Part shown: in pieces, positions 21,297 to 34,133 of the stretch | Layout of the letters: each line of letters opens with the position of its first letter | How positions within the stretch are numbered: position 1 is the stretch's first letter | DNA from: Oidiodendron maius Zn | Taxonomy: Eukaryota > Ascomycota > Leotiomycetes > Myxotrichaceae | Direction: 5' to 3' | Assembly: GCA_000827325.1 (NCBI GenBank) | Contig: KN832882.1 | Location: forward strand, 1,376,689 to 1,440,688 | Length of the DNA: 64,000 nucleotides | Position numbers and translations under genes: made by a program | Notes under the pieces: model-generated | What the model saw: only the letters and a program-made list of their open reading frames with translations | Database searches by the model: none | Told to the model about the DNA's origin: nothing

Positions 21297-23779
21297 GATG
21301 GCAGGTGAGAAGCTCTGGATCGACGGAGAGCGGCAGCGGGAATAAGGGCTAGGAGCAGCAGGCTCTGGTGGTAAAGTAGTGTAATGGATGGAGGGAGTAA
21401 TTGATTGATTAATTAACTGAGGAAGAGGAGTTGTGGATGAAGAGAGTTAGAGAGTGTGTGGGAGAGAAAGAGAGATACCAACAATCGGATGTTGTTGTTT
21501 AAAAGGGACGATGTCGTAGTGCGATGATGACGACGGTGGAGGAGCTGCAACGAATCGCTCGCTCGACGTCATTTGCGCATTGCCTCATTCCTGGCATTCC
21601 TGGCATTCCACTCCACCAGAGACTGTCTAGCCCTACCAGCACCGCCATTGCTACTACAACTACTATTCCCCCAATCGACTAGACCGGCATTCAGTGCAGG
21701 ATTTCTCCTCCTTCTATAGGGCTTCCCGCCCCCATCCCCGACGCCCAGCCGTGCGGCATCGCGGTCATCCGGGGCCAGCATCCCACGACAGATCCCAATG
21801 GCCTGGTATGCTGGTAGAACTGCACATTTTCAGGGTGCTCCTGTGATCCATCTTCATGCCAGATCCAGATGGGCGATCCCCTTAAACAGAAGGGGGGGGG
21901 GATGGAAGGTATGTGGCCTGCAGGTACAGAAAAGGCTTGTTCTCCATACTCCTAGTCCTCTGTGATATAATCCAACAGTGTGGTATGATATGCTCTTCCT
22001 TTCTCGACATCCGCGCACACTCTCTCCCACCCGTCTCGACGTCACTCATCACGTGAATATGCACTCAATGGAAGATCCCTTGAGTGTGAGCGTCAACCAG
22101 AACCCATCTGCATTGATCTGAGATAACACACTCACCCTCGCCCTCTCTACCTGAGGTATATCTCATTACGCACCCTCCATCCCGTGATGTTGAATGCAAT
22201 TTCCCCTACTCCCCCCTTTATGTCTCTCCCTTCGACTCTCGCGCATACCTACCTAGTATCTACCTACAGTAGTACTTACCTGCCACTCGCCAATCCCACT
22301 CCTAACCCCACTTCCCGCTCTCTCAATCAGCTAAAAGAATCAAAGAGCTCCCCTCCTAATGATATCTCCACAAGTCCTCCCCTCGGGGAGGACTCTCGTG
22401 GGGCAAACCCAATGTTCTCGACCTCTCGGCAAAATCACGTGAATCAAAACTCCACTCCCTGCGCACGGGATAAAGTGGATCCGGTGACATTGCGGCGGAA
22501 TATGAGTGGGTTAGAGACAACAAGAGAGAGAGAAGAAGCTGGGGGAGATGCATTGGAACTCTGGTCGCCCCTTTTTTTTCAATGTATTTTTTTTCTTGCA
22601 AGTATTTTTTCCCCCGGGGACTTATTTTGTCGATTTGCTTTTTTGCTTTGCTTTTACACTAATGCACGGGGAGATATGGGGAGAGTGTTATGGTAGGCAT
22701 GGGAGGAGAGAGTGTGGATGCGGACATGGATCTAGTATGTGGGAGTATCTTAGATTTCTCCTCGGAAGTAAGATTCTGACTCTATCATGAGGAACAGGAG
22801 AAGTAGGAGGCGGGATGTGTTCATGATTCATGTTCCCGGGAATACCCTCTTCCTCGTCATCTCCACTTCTTCGTCTAGGGAGGGTTAATTCCCATTTTCC
22901 AATTCCCGCCTTGCCTCCTTTTTGTGTATCATATTCCCCATCCCCATCCCATCCCATCCATCCATTCGGGATCCTCGTGCGTGCGTTGAGTAGCATTGCT
23001 TAGTAAAATACTGTACAGTGTAACCTCCCTCCCCAACAGCACACCATTCCCTCGCACGCACGCACGCACCAAAAGATAGAAGAACACCGCCCTCCTGCGC
23101 GCCCTGTATAAATTAAAAACCCCAAACATTTGGGACCTTGCACGTCCCGCACCTCCTATCTTCAACCCCTTTTCTATAAGAGCAAGGTCATTGGTAGAAA
23201 TACAACGCATATATTTGAAACCTCCTTCGAAAAAACCGCCCAGTAGCGTGAAATTGTGTAATGGGGCATCCCTCTTCAGATGCATGCATCCCCGAGCTCG
23301 CTCTCCGGTGAGAGGAGTGATCGGGAGGTATGAAAGAAGCGAAGTAAATGGATATGTGCGATGTCAGGTCTCGCTAAACTTTGTTACAGCGTGGGCTCGG
23401 TGTGTTTAAAAATGTGTGCGTCGGTTTTTTAAGCAGAGCAGATGTGGGTATCAAGCGTAAAATTCGTGTCCGTTTCAGGCGATAGGCGATTGGGGTATAA
23501 AGTGGATGGTATGCGAGTGGTAGAGGAGATGTGAGATGACCGGAGAAGATGTCTGACGCAGCACCGGAGAGACTTGAGGCGATGCTGATGCTTTACTGAA
23601 GTCTTTGGTGATGTTCCAAATGGCGTATATAAGGCATCAGGTTGCTGTATTGTGTGCATCAGCCGTAGATTAATGCCATGCCAAGTATATTCCTGGAACC
23701 CAATATGTCCCACCCGGCAGAGGTGTTATCAATCCGTCGTTAGACGTAGGTTGGAAAAGTCCTTCATAGACCTCATCCC
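21297..23779. other. Long intergenic region, promoter of PIL1
   Basis: About 2.5 kb without a convincing gene. It contains GA- and CT-rich runs typical of 5' leaders, a G-tract of about ten at 21891-21900, TCACGTGA at 22049-22056 and 22435-22442, and repeated CGCACGCACGCACGCAC at about 23054. The largest frames (for example 22184-22696) are simple-sequence artefacts. Confidence 0.5.
22435..22442. promoter_or_regulatory. TCACGTGA palindrome (E-box type)
   Basis: Perfect palindrome with CACGTG core, about 1.1 kb upstream of PIL1; a second copy is at 22049-22056. Such sites are bound by bHLH factors such as Cbf1 relatives; function here is inferred. Confidence 0.4.
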
Positions 23780-25905
23780 TCAGGCAATTCTCCACCTCGT
23801 CGTCACACTTGGGTTCAGCTCCGCCCCGGCATGCTGCAATATCGTTTTGCACCTATACAGCCGTTTTCCCTTCTCCTTGACCACTGCCTTGAGCGCAGTG
23901 TTGTGCGTGAACTCCGCAATGTGGATCTGCTTCGCTGCTTCGTCCAACTTCGTCTTGACCGCCATCAGTACGCTCCACTCATTCCCATCCGGGCTCCGCG
24001 AACACGCGTTCACCATGGCCGTCCGCCGCGACGGCTCCACCAGCTGCAGCACGTACTCCAGGATCTCGTCTAGGCCCCGTGTCGCGATGTTGAAAACCAG
24101 GTTGTTGCCCTGCGGGTCCAGCGCGTGCAAGGCCTCCCCGCGCCGTGGGTCATCGGGCGGGATCAGGAAGCGGAAGAGCTCGGCAGTCTGGCTGGGCGTC
24201 TCTGGCGTACGCTCCTCGTCGCTGTTGCAACGTGCTAGAGTAACGAGCGCGTGCGCCGGCGTCATGCCCGTGTCGTCAGGCCCGTTGCGGTCGCGCCCGT
24301 TTTCGAAAGCGCAGTACAGCTGCGCGAGGTACGAGTTAGCATGCGCGTTGTACTGGTGGCAGATCAGGCATTGGTAGTATCCGAATAGCGCATTGGTGAC
24401 GCCCCTTGCGCCCCGGGCGATGTCGTGAAACCCGTACGTGCGATTGTTCCCGTTCTGGGCGCGCTCGGCATCCGACAGGAACAGCTTGACGTCGGTAATG
24501 CCGTCCTGGATCTTGGTATAGTCAGCTGGCGACTCTGTCTGCACCTTCATCGCCGCCTTGTTCATCATCTTGACTGTGTTGCGGCCGGTACTATCAGGCG
24601 CGCTAAGGTAGAACTCCGCGAAGGGGATGACGTGGAGGACCCTCTGGTACATTTTCCGCTCTAGTGGGTATTGTAGGATCGTGTGGAGCGGCGTGCGGCA
24701 GTTTATGTCGCGCTGAGTCAAGAGCAGTCCCGGTGGGTTCTCCCTCGCATTGAACCACTCCAATACAACGATAAGTTGCTCCCCGAGGCCAATAGGGTTT
24801 AGGGCATGGAGGGGGTTCTGCCCAAAGACGTTTTGCGGCATGCCCTCGTCCCACTGGAAGGGGGTAGAGAAGAATTCAAAGCCGACGCCAGCGGACATAA
24901 GGAAATGGATAGGATAGTTGCCGGCAAAGTCGACCCGCGGGATGTCCCCGAGGCTCATCGTTGCCGCCGCCAGGTTCTCTGAGCCAATACTCACGGCGTG
25001 GAGCATCAAGCTATGCCAGCGAGAGAAGCCGCAGACGGAGCACGGGCTGAAGGGCTCCTCCCACGATAGGGCGCTGTGGTTCTTGCCACAGGGGATCACC
25101 CGGAGAGAGCCATTCCAGTAACCTAGGACGGGATCATGCTTCGCGAGCTGTAGCTTGCGTTGTTGTTGCGAGACCTGGAAGCTCGTCGTGCTAAGGGAGG
25201 AGTTGGTCGTGGCGATCGATGCGCGGTGGCTTGAGAAGGTGTCGTCGTAGACCGTATTATAAGACGAGTTCGTCGAGTGTGCGCTTCCCGAGGCGAGGGT
25301 CGACGTCGTCGAGATACTCGTCCGGTTCTGCCAGTGCGTAGGGAACGCCGGGTTTGGCATATGATTGGGGAGGAAGAATTCCCCTGGTATGGCTTGCGGC
25401 TGTGATTGACCTGGTTGCAGCTGCGGCGATGGTTGGGGTTGGATCGGACGGACCAGCTGGCGATTCTGGAAGGCACTGGCAGAGCCACCCGGCGAGATGT
25501 AATCTTCCTGGCTCGACATCCAGGAAAAGATCTCTCGCACCACCTGCTCGCGCTCTGTCCGATCCAAGGGGAATAGCCAGTCGCGATATCGGTTCTGGTA
25601 GGTCTTGTATCTATACAGATCATACGTTAGCCAGCTCCTCGCACGCATCGCTCGCACCCAAGCGTCGAGAGTGCCTCCTGAAATACTTACGACCACTCCA
25701 GCCGGGGCTTCATGGCATCCTCGACCTGCTTGAAACTGAGCATAGCCATGTAGTGACGGACCAGCTCACACTGGTAGGGCGCCTCCCAGTCGGCATTGGC
25801 TCGTCGTCCGTGGGGATCGCGATGCTCCTGGATCTTGCGGCACTGCTCGTCGGTCAATGCGTAGCACTGGTCTCTCGACGGCAGCGGCAGGCTGGAGGGC
25901 GCCAT
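23780..25905 (-). CDS. Clr5-like / ankyrin-like protein, 681 aa
   Basis: Exon 1 25905-25691, an 80-nt intron (GTAAGT...TATAG), exon 2 25610-23780. The N-terminal region, roughly residues 20-85, has WEAPYQCELVRHYMAMLSFK and, across the splice, SYKTYQNRYRDWLFPLD, which resembles the fungal Clr5 domain (a putative DNA-binding helical unit). A Pro/Gln- and Ser/Thr-rich linker follows. The C-terminal half begins with a Cys-x2-Cys pair (CSVCGFSRWHSLMLHAVS) and has degenerate ankyrin-like units such as DFAGNYPIHFLMSAG, FGQNPLHALNP, DINCRTPLHTILQYP, DDTGMTPAHALVTLAR and DPQGNNLVFNIATRG. Many Clr5 proteins carry helical or ankyrin repeats, so the two parts agree. No catalytic motif seen. Function unknown; a nuclear regulatory role is inferred. 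Confidence 0.7.
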
Positions 25906-28900
25906 GGTGCCACCGCGTCGAGGGTTTGTGATATCTCCTGGGACGCCCGACGTTCACTTTGGCTTCCCGTCCATCGACGAAGTCGGCTCACCCGCCCTGA
26001 AAGGGTATCGAGGGGACGTGAGGTGAGGGAGCGCAGTGAGCGCCAGGCATATGCGGGCGGGAGAGATGCGGAGGCAGGTGCAGAGGTAGATTGCGTGGTT
26101 TGAGGTTGGGCAGGGCCGAGAATGAATTAATATTATCGCAAGGCCCGGATGCGCCTGTGTCGGGGGGCGAAAAGGGGCGGATTGAAGAGATCGCGCGAAT
26201 CGAGTTCGCATGCGACCGCAACTCGAGAGGAAAAAGAGGAAGGAGAGGAGAATGTACACCGGCGAGAAGGAGGGATCCTCGAGAGCGTCGTGGATAACGA
26301 AGGAAAGGAGGATAGAGGTCGGGAGGGCTGTAGATTTTGTCGAGTCAGGGAGAGTGGTGGTGGTGGTGGTGCTGGTTTGTGGTTTGTGGTTTGTGGGTGG
26401 GTGGTGGGTTCAGGTAAGTCAGGCCGGACGCACACCACTGGTCGCGCACGGGGAGCTGGACTGTGGCACCAGACAAAAAAAAAGATACCTTGGACAGGTA
26501 CTGAAGCACGGTCCTGGAGGGAGGGAAGGGCGTTGAGTCGAGCACAGTCAGGATGAACCGGAGGCGAAAGGTGAAAGGCCACTCCGGCGCCAGATGGGGG
26601 ATAGTGATGATGATAAGCTCTCCAGCACGGGATGGTAATATAGAGGCGGGCTATTACTTTGGCATAGTCAAGTACCAGTCTGCTTAGCTTGCGGTACGGT
26701 ACAGGGACCCTACGACGAGCGTGCGACTCTGGAGAGACGTTCATGCTAGCTGCTTATATCACCGCTGCTATTATTATTATTATTATAATCAACCTCATCA
26801 CACATCCAGCTCTCCACCAAGATCTCCAGGTGCGGCCCAAAGACGGTGGGAGCCGCCCTGCTGGGCCACGAACCGGCCTCCAGCCTGCTGTCTCCTGCTG
26901 TCTCTTGCTCCTCTGGCCACGCGCACTCTAGAACGCCCTACTCCGAACCCGTCTCGCTCCATTCTTGGGGGAGAGAGACGGCTTGGCAAGGCTAGCGCTT
27001 ATAACCCAGGCCTGTGTGCCTCTGCATTGCAAGATGTGAGGGCGCCGCGACGATGCGACTCCAGTCCCGTGGCCGGCCTATAGTGGCACTTTTGACTCGC
27101 TGTCAATACTCTTAAGTCCGTTTACAGCTCAACATCGTGATTGTTCCTCTCCTTGTTCCTCTCCCTTTCTACCTACAAAATCATCGTCTCCCCCTCGCCC
27201 TCCATCGCCATCGCACCGGACAGGACGGCACAGAGATCATGCTCCCCTCCTCTCCACGCGCTGGAACCCTGGCCCGCGGACTTCCGCATGTGCTGAGACA
27301 GGACAGTGCAGGACCAGCCGTAGGGAAGGGATGAGGGCGTGATTGTCATGTTCGGGACGAAGTTGGGTGTGGTAGTTCCAGGCTTCTTCCGACCGCATGC
27401 TCTGATCATAATCTGCCAGAACGCGCACACCCGAGCCGACGCCGTGGGCCAGAGCAGATCCCGGCCAAGACAGGCAGAGGCCAGTGCCGCTGCCCGTGGC
27501 ATCATCCGACGGCAAAAGGAAGAGGAGATGGGGAGGATGGGGGAGGACGGGGAGCCACGAGTGGGCGCAGATGTCACTCGGGGACGACGACTCGGAATCC
27601 AGCCAGGCCACGCTGTGGATCAGCCTGATTAGAGTCGTGATGGGGCCTAGCGTACCGGCGGAGATAGACATGAGACAGCAGTGGATAGCCAAGTGTGCAG
27701 TGTAAGGGCGAGTCGCAGACAATCTGCTCGCCCGCTGGAGAAGCGTGGCTTTAATGTGGAGTCGAGACAAAACTCCATGCTTCAGTAACCCGTCTGCTAA
27801 CCCAGCAAAGCCAGTAAACCCAATCTGCAGACCGATGCCCGTAAAGCCCTTCGGCAAAGGCCGTGGGCAACCATGCAACAATGCAACCTTTGGATCTCCG
27901 CGGCGCTGCCCAGGGACGATACCAGGACTTGCTGGACCTCCTGGCCTCCTCTACGTACTTACAGTAACGACCATCGTCGTAGCGGGGACGACCGTGCAGC
28001 TCCCCACGCCCATCGCGCGCTCTGCGGGACCCGCCCTCGCGAAGGCCTTCCGCCCCCAAAACCTCCGACCCAGATGATGCAGTGAGTAGAGATGCCTGAC
28101 CCGCCTGCCCTGCACGGCGCCTCGACGCTAGGCTGGCATGGGACATATACGCCGAGCCTCTGTGCGATGGTGTCTGTGCAACTTCACTATGGCCGAGGTT
28201 TTTTTGAACATCTCGATACCGTTCCTGGCCTCACCTCCTCGGTACCCCGTACCTTGCATGTCCGGCCATGATGCGATGACGGGGCCACCAGAAGAGAAGC
28301 GGAAAGTCGAGTGCACGTTACGGGGTCTCGAGGCAGATCGCCCTCAGGCTGGACGCCGTTTGGCTGATCTCTGTTCCCACGATATTATGTACGACAGGCG
28401 CTTGCCCTCCACGGCACGGTACCTGTCCCACATGTACCAAGCCATGGAGCAAATATTCGAGCCCCGTCTAAAAATAACCAAACAATAACAGATCATTACT
28501 GCATTCCTTTCCAACAGCTCCCGCCTCTCATGTTTCAGACGCCCTCACCGCTGCGAGACACACATAAAAAGGCAGGAACGGCCAAGCAGTCAACTTCAAT
28601 TAAACCAGGCACCCCCATCACGGCCACCCCGCGAACTGGTCGCGAACTGGTTCGCGGCCAGGGCAGGAGGCCCTGTTCCCTGATCACCATGCTCTCAGTG
28701 TCTTGGGATCCGCAGCATCGCGCACAGCTCTGCTCAGCACCGTAGGGGTTGGCTCATATGCCGTCTCACATATCAGAAAAGGACCATCGTCGCCACGTTG
28801 CTGATCCCGCCATTACGTCGGGGTAAACGTCCGCTCCCGATGGATGGGCGATAAAGGTGCCGTCCTTGCACGCCAAGGCGATGATCACAGGTGGTTTAGC

Positions 28901-30853
28901 GACCATGATACCAACGATGGCTGCGTTGCTGTGCCCCCCTGTGGATGAGATCCCTTGGAGAGATCGCGCCGCCACAATATACTTTTCGCTACGGACGAAC
29001 CTACGTCCGCTGAATTGGTCCTCTGCAACGCGTGTGCCAGAGTCTCCACAAGAGATGAAGTAAGGGTAGGCTATTCATGCCTGGCGATGAGGTCGGCACT
29101 GGACTCCCACTGTACAGTACTTGTAAATAGCTCTCCTGTACTGCACGCACCACAAGTTAGCCGACGTGCAGGACTCCAGTACACAACCGCTATGTACCGT
29201 ACCCGTTCAGCGGCCAGGTCTCGCCGACCCCTCATCCCGCCCGAAACTCTTCTTGGACCCGGTGTCGATCTTAGTTGTTTGTCTCGGCCATTGCGCAAAG
29301 GCCACTCGCACTCGCTACAACGTATGCTTCGCCGAACCAGGCCCAATGTGGTTCTCCGTAGCGAGAAAACCCGCCAATATGGACAGGCGCCGGTCACGTT
29401 TATTGTGAACAACAATATCACGACCGGTCATTCGCTCAGCCTTAAACTCAAACCACACCGAGGCTGAGAGCACGCCCTCATTCAATGCCCATGCCTCTCG
29501 TCGACTCCCCAAGGCGACCCTCTGCTCCTACGCTGCCAGGGACCACCAGCCCGCTGTTCCGTTGTTCCACCATCCAAACAAGAGAAGGGTGCATCGATGC
29601 ACTCCTCCACGACCAGACCGCCGGGGCCCCAGCCAGCGTGCCGACTTGCCCGATAGCGGGGAGAGGCAGGCCAGTCCACTTAAGTGGCGCTCATCTTGCA
29701 TCTCCCCGGAAGAAAATTGCTAATGACCCGGCCTTGATTGGGCAGTTTGGAATGTGATGTGCTGTCAGCCCGCGGTGTCATGCCATGCCCTGCGCTTACC
29801 CCGTACCTGTGTCCTTCCACCCCGAGGGACCTACCCAACTCGGCTTGGGGGACCCGTGTGAGAGATCATGTAATATCTTGCTCGGCACTCTAGCCCGACT
29901 CCCTGACAAGCAAAAGCCCCTCCTACCGGCTCGGAGCCAGGCGAGCGCTGCAGCCCACGATGCAATGCGCTGCACGATGAATGAGGAAACCCGCTGGGCA
30001 GGTGCTGTGCTAAACATTCCTTCGTCTCGGGATCCGGACTTGCCTGCTTGGAGCACTGCGGTCGGCAAGATTGTATTTGATGGTAGGTGGTACAAATTAG
30101 TGATAAACTATCGTATGCATATCGATCCTGTATTATACCTCACGGCACGAAATAGAGTTCACTCGGCCCGGACGGAACATGACGGGTCATACCGCGGTAT
30201 TAAGTTGCTGGCGATATCGGGCATCACGTGATATAGGACTTTATGCATTTTGTACCTCAGGTGCAAACTTAGTTGTGCGTCGGGATTTTGTGCAGTGCAC
30301 TGACCTAGATGTTTCCTGCACTTGGTGTCATCTTTTCGTCTCTATGTTCTACACGTGATTCCACAACACTACAATCCGTGGACCTCATCTTGTCAGCCTC
30401 TGTGTCGACTTCGTTCTACTGTAGGAATTTGTGGCTAGCCCTCTCATCCTTCCTTATGAGCGTCGTGGCATGCCCCCCGAGGATAAAGCCATCACGACGC
30501 GTACCTTAATCTGAATAAGCTGTACGAATAACCAAAACTTGTTGAAAGCATTCTGGAAAGCCCTAACCTCTCCTTAGCCTTTGTGGGTTGGTGCCTGTGT
30601 ATATGCATAATTGGACCATGAGCCTAGAGCTGTGACCTCTCATGCCTGAACGACCGTCCATCACATACCTGAACCCGTCGACTCTCAAGACATCCAGTGT
30701 CATCACGTGATATTAAGACATATCGAAACCAACCTTCCAGGGCTCTTTGATTGTTGAATTGGTAGGAGTGCAAGTTGTAAAGGTGATCTCAAAGTATGCG
30801 GGGTGTGAGCCGCAAATATTAGGAACATACTTCCGGCACTCGTCCCCGTAGAG
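25906..30853. other. 4.9-kb gene-poor, GC-rich region upstream of KMT6
   Basis: Many overlapping frames on both strands but none with a recognisable domain. The left 0.8 kb is probably the leader and promoter of the gene starting at 25905. A TTA microsatellite lies at 26769-26786 and TCACGTGA copies at 30224-30231 and 30703-30710. A possible two-exon minus-strand frame (28013-27237) has good splice sites but no convincing protein character. Non-coding transcripts or decayed genes are possible. Confidence 0.5.
30703..30710. promoter_or_regulatory. TCACGTGA palindrome upstream of KMT6
   Basis: Sits 144 bp before the KMT6 start codon inside CATCACGTGATATT; an almost identical string, GCATCACGTGATATA, occurs at 30221-30235. 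A binding site for a CACGTG-recognising factor is likely but unproven. Confidence 0.45.
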
Positions 30854-33800
30854 ATGTCGGGTTCCGCGACCAATCCGCACAACCTTCATGAGTTGGATGA
30901 TGAAGGGCCGCCTCGTCGTACAAGCCGTCACAAAACTTACATCGAGATCTCAAGCCCTAGTGAACTCTCAAGCCCGGGTGAGCTCTCGAGCCAGAGCCCC
31001 CCCGCCACTAAGACATTACCCCTTCGAGATAATGCTCAATCAAGCTCGTCGTCTCTAAAACCGCCTACACTGAACCCGCGGCCTACGCGAACGTCCCTCC
31101 GCTCCTCATCGGGGCCACGGACACCGCAGGATCCCAGCCTCCAAAATTCACCCGCGCCAAGGCCTAGAATGTCCTCGAGATTTTCGAATAAGGCTATTAA
31201 TGATACCTTTCAAACCATCGATGACACCTCCACCATGCCGGATGCGAATATGCACACAGATGAAAACGGAGTTGACGACCACGACGACGCGATGGAAGGG
31301 ATTCAAAGATCACCCTCTGGGCGCAGGACTCGATCAACGCACGACTCCCTGGATGGGCCAGACTCACAGGAGTCTTTCGAGCGATCGATCGGGACCACGT
31401 CTCCATTACTCATACGACTCAAGGAGCAGAGAAATAAAGCTCGTAATTCCACTTCACATCCCCAGGTGCAGACTCAAACTACGCCCCAGAAAAAGGAGAA
31501 GACGCAGCATGATGTGCCAGATGAGGGCGATCCACCAAGTCAAGAAATTGTCAGCAAGATAGAGCGATTTTTGGATAATATCGAGCACCAGATGATAGAG
31601 GACCACGCTACTACTGTTAAGTGGATCCTGTACGATTCCAAGCTGGCGGTTAAGGAAAGCAAACCAATATGCGTTGAAGAGGAATCTCCCTTTGCTTCTT
31701 TGGCATCCGCTCATGTACCTCTAAATGGCGCTGTTCCTGAGGGTGTGCCTCTTGTTAGGATAGAGAGTCACGTGAGCACCAACCTTCGCAATCCTATATC
31801 CCCTTACTAACTAGAGAAGATCAATAAGAAAAGTAGGACGGGAAAATATAAGGCTCTAATCGCCTCTAAGGCAATAAAGAGCGAGACTCCCCGTGTCCCG
31901 AGATATAGCAATAATACGATTGTAAGGCGGAATATCCTTACCATGGATGATGAGAAGCTCAGGTACATTCCTTATATGGGAGATGCTGAGTCGTCCAAGA
32001 AGAAAAACGCGCGGCTGCTCCAAGAGCTGGAGGCGGCCTATAACCCGAAGGCCACGTCCTCTGGCAGAGAGACCGAGTGGTCGTGTCAAGTGCGGGCGTA
32101 TCTTGATGAATATTTAGAAGAGTTACATGTTGGCCTGACGCAAGAAAAGCTAGTACAGTATTGCCTTGGCCTGTGTAACGAAGCGTCAGGCAGAAATTTG
32201 AAAGACGTCCAGGCTATTGTTGAGCAATACGATGCGCCCTTGGACCCGAACGATAAGCAGTTGGCAAGAGCTTTCTCACGGGCTTTTTTTAAGGTACTCA
32301 AGAATTCCTTGAGAGATACATTGCTTCCGGAGGACAGACTGAAGGAGATGGCCGAGCAGATTAAGAGGCCTTCTGAAGAGAAACTTACTAGGACGCCGCC
32401 GAAAGGCCAGGCGAGTCAAGGCAAGGCCGATAGAGATGAATTGACGAGCGAAATCAATTCAGATCGGCTCGGGACTTACACGACACTTACGTGTCTCATT
32501 TGCGGTGCGATGAGTTGCCAAACTCATGGTGATTCCGTGAGGGATGAGAGCGCTCCGGGATTTCACCAATATATACATCAACCACTTGTCACAACCTACC
32601 AAGATATCCTCCGCAAACAAGATGCCCGAGTCGCCGCAAAATCCAGCACCCTAGACTTCGGCGTCGAAAACCAGACTCCTTGCGGTCCGAACTGCCACCT
32701 TGTGGACTCCCATGACAGGCTCGAACGCAAAGTCTCCCCAGAACAGGCTGCCAAAATTGAAAGCATGGTTATCAGCTTAAGAGAAAAGAGAAGACGGTCC
32801 TGCACGATCTCTTTCTTTGTGGGTCTGCCATGCTGGCAAGTCCATCAAGAGATCCAGCAATTGGAACCCAGGACCGTGGAACTCCCCGCGCCAGGCCGGA
32901 CGAAGCAGCCAGATTGGTATAATAACCAAAAGAAGTCGCTGAAGTGGGATTGGCAAGATCTTACGAAGGCACATCTACATCAGGAGAGGTGTCAGGCGAA
33001 TCCAGTATGTTCCTTTTTTTGTACTGTTAATCTATGTTTGTTTTGTGTATTATTACTGACATATTCAAAGTGTGCACATGATGGTCCCTGCTCCCGAGGC
33101 TGTCCCTGCTACGACTCCCTCCTTCTCTGCGAAAGCATTTGTGGGTGCTCGGACGACTGCCCTCGTAAATTCACCGGTTGTGCATGTCACTCCGCCGGCC
33201 AAGCCTGCGTCTCCGATTCCTGCATCTGCGTGCAGATGAACCGCGAGTGCGGCCCGCAGTGCTCATCCTGTGGAGCCATTCCTCGTCTAAATCCCGATAA
33301 CAGGTATCAGGATGATCTCTTTGCGACCGGTTGCCAGAATATCCATCTGCAGCGCGGCGTGTCGAGGAAATTGATCTTGGGAGAGAGTCAGCTTGAAGGA
33401 GTTGGATTTGGGCTGTATCTGGGAGAACCGGTGCGGAAGGGAGAGTTTTTGAGTGAGTATGCCGGAGAGGTAAGTCGAATTGATTAGATTCTTTTCCTAG
33501 TGTATAAGCTAATGGCACTCGTAGGTGATTTCGTTCCTCGAAGCAGACCGCCGTGGAATTATATATGACAGGAAATACTTGTCGTTCCTATTTGATCTTA
33601 ATAGCGAGTGGGCTATTGATGCTGCTCGTTTGGGAAATAAGTCTCGTTTCATAAACCACGCAGATAACGACAAAGATGGCTTGAATTGCGAGGCCAAGAT
33701 AGTCCTGGTCAATGGTGAACATCGGATCAAGTTTATGGCTCTACGAGATATCAAGGTGGGAGAGGAACTTCTTTTTAACTACGGCAAGAAATTTGCAGAT

Positions 33801-34133
33801 AAGCACGGTCTGAACAAGAAGCTCCCTAAGGCAAATTATGGCAGCAAGAGGGGTGTGGTTGTTGGGGAAGAGGCGTTAGAAGCATTGGATGGCTTGAATC
33901 CCGCGAGTCGCGAAACCAGAGGAAAGATGACTGCTATCAGAGGCGGGCACGGTGGCAGTGGCAGAAGTAGGAAGGCAAGGAAGTCGGCGCCCATGGCGGA
34001 AACAAACGTTCCGGTTGAAGAGCCAGCTCAGGATACCGAGTTTGCCAATCTACCTGATGATGAGGCGGACGAAGATATTCGGGATGGACGAAAGAAACGA
34101 AGGATCGTGCGGCCGGCGAGATACACTCGTTAG
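30854..34133 (+). CDS. KMT6: Histone H3K27 methyltransferase KMT6 (EZH2 / E(z))
   Basis: Exons 30854-31766, 31815-33004, 33071-33469, 33525-34133; 1036 aa. The catalytic subunit of Polycomb repressive complex 2. The N-terminal 200 residues are disordered and Ser/Pro-rich. A middle region with TYTTLTCLICGAMSCQTHG and ENQTPCGPNCHLVD corresponds to the SANT2/MCSS part of EZH2. The CXC domain, about residues 700-780, has repeated Cys clusters (CAHDGPCSRGCPCYDS, CGCSDDCPRKFTGCACH). The SET domain runs about 800-935: GVGFGLYLGEPVRKGEFLSE, NKSRFINHA near 871, VNGEHRIKFMALRDIKVGEE, and LLFNYG near 914. The SET cofactor motif reads RFINHA where animal EZH2 has RFANHS. The C-terminal tail is Lys/Arg-rich. 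Intron 1 begins inside a TCACGTGA sequence with a weak donor (GTCACG). The gene looks complete. Confidence 0.96.

Noticed and set aside
22184-22696. 170-codon plus-strand frame in the PIL1 upstream region
   Set aside because: Built from simple Pro/Ser/Thr and Phe-rich low-complexity sequence with homopolymer runs; no domain or splice logic.
26133-26744. 203-codon minus-strand frame next to the Clr5/ankyrin-like gene
   Set aside because: Pro/Ser/Arg-rich translation of a GA/CT-rich leader; best seen as 5' flank.
27237-28013. Possible two-exon minus-strand gene with a canonical GTAAGT donor (27962) and CAG acceptor, 239 codons
   Set aside because: The splice fits and the frame is open, but the product has no domain, the region is GC-rich with overlapping long frames on both strands, and residue composition looks random.
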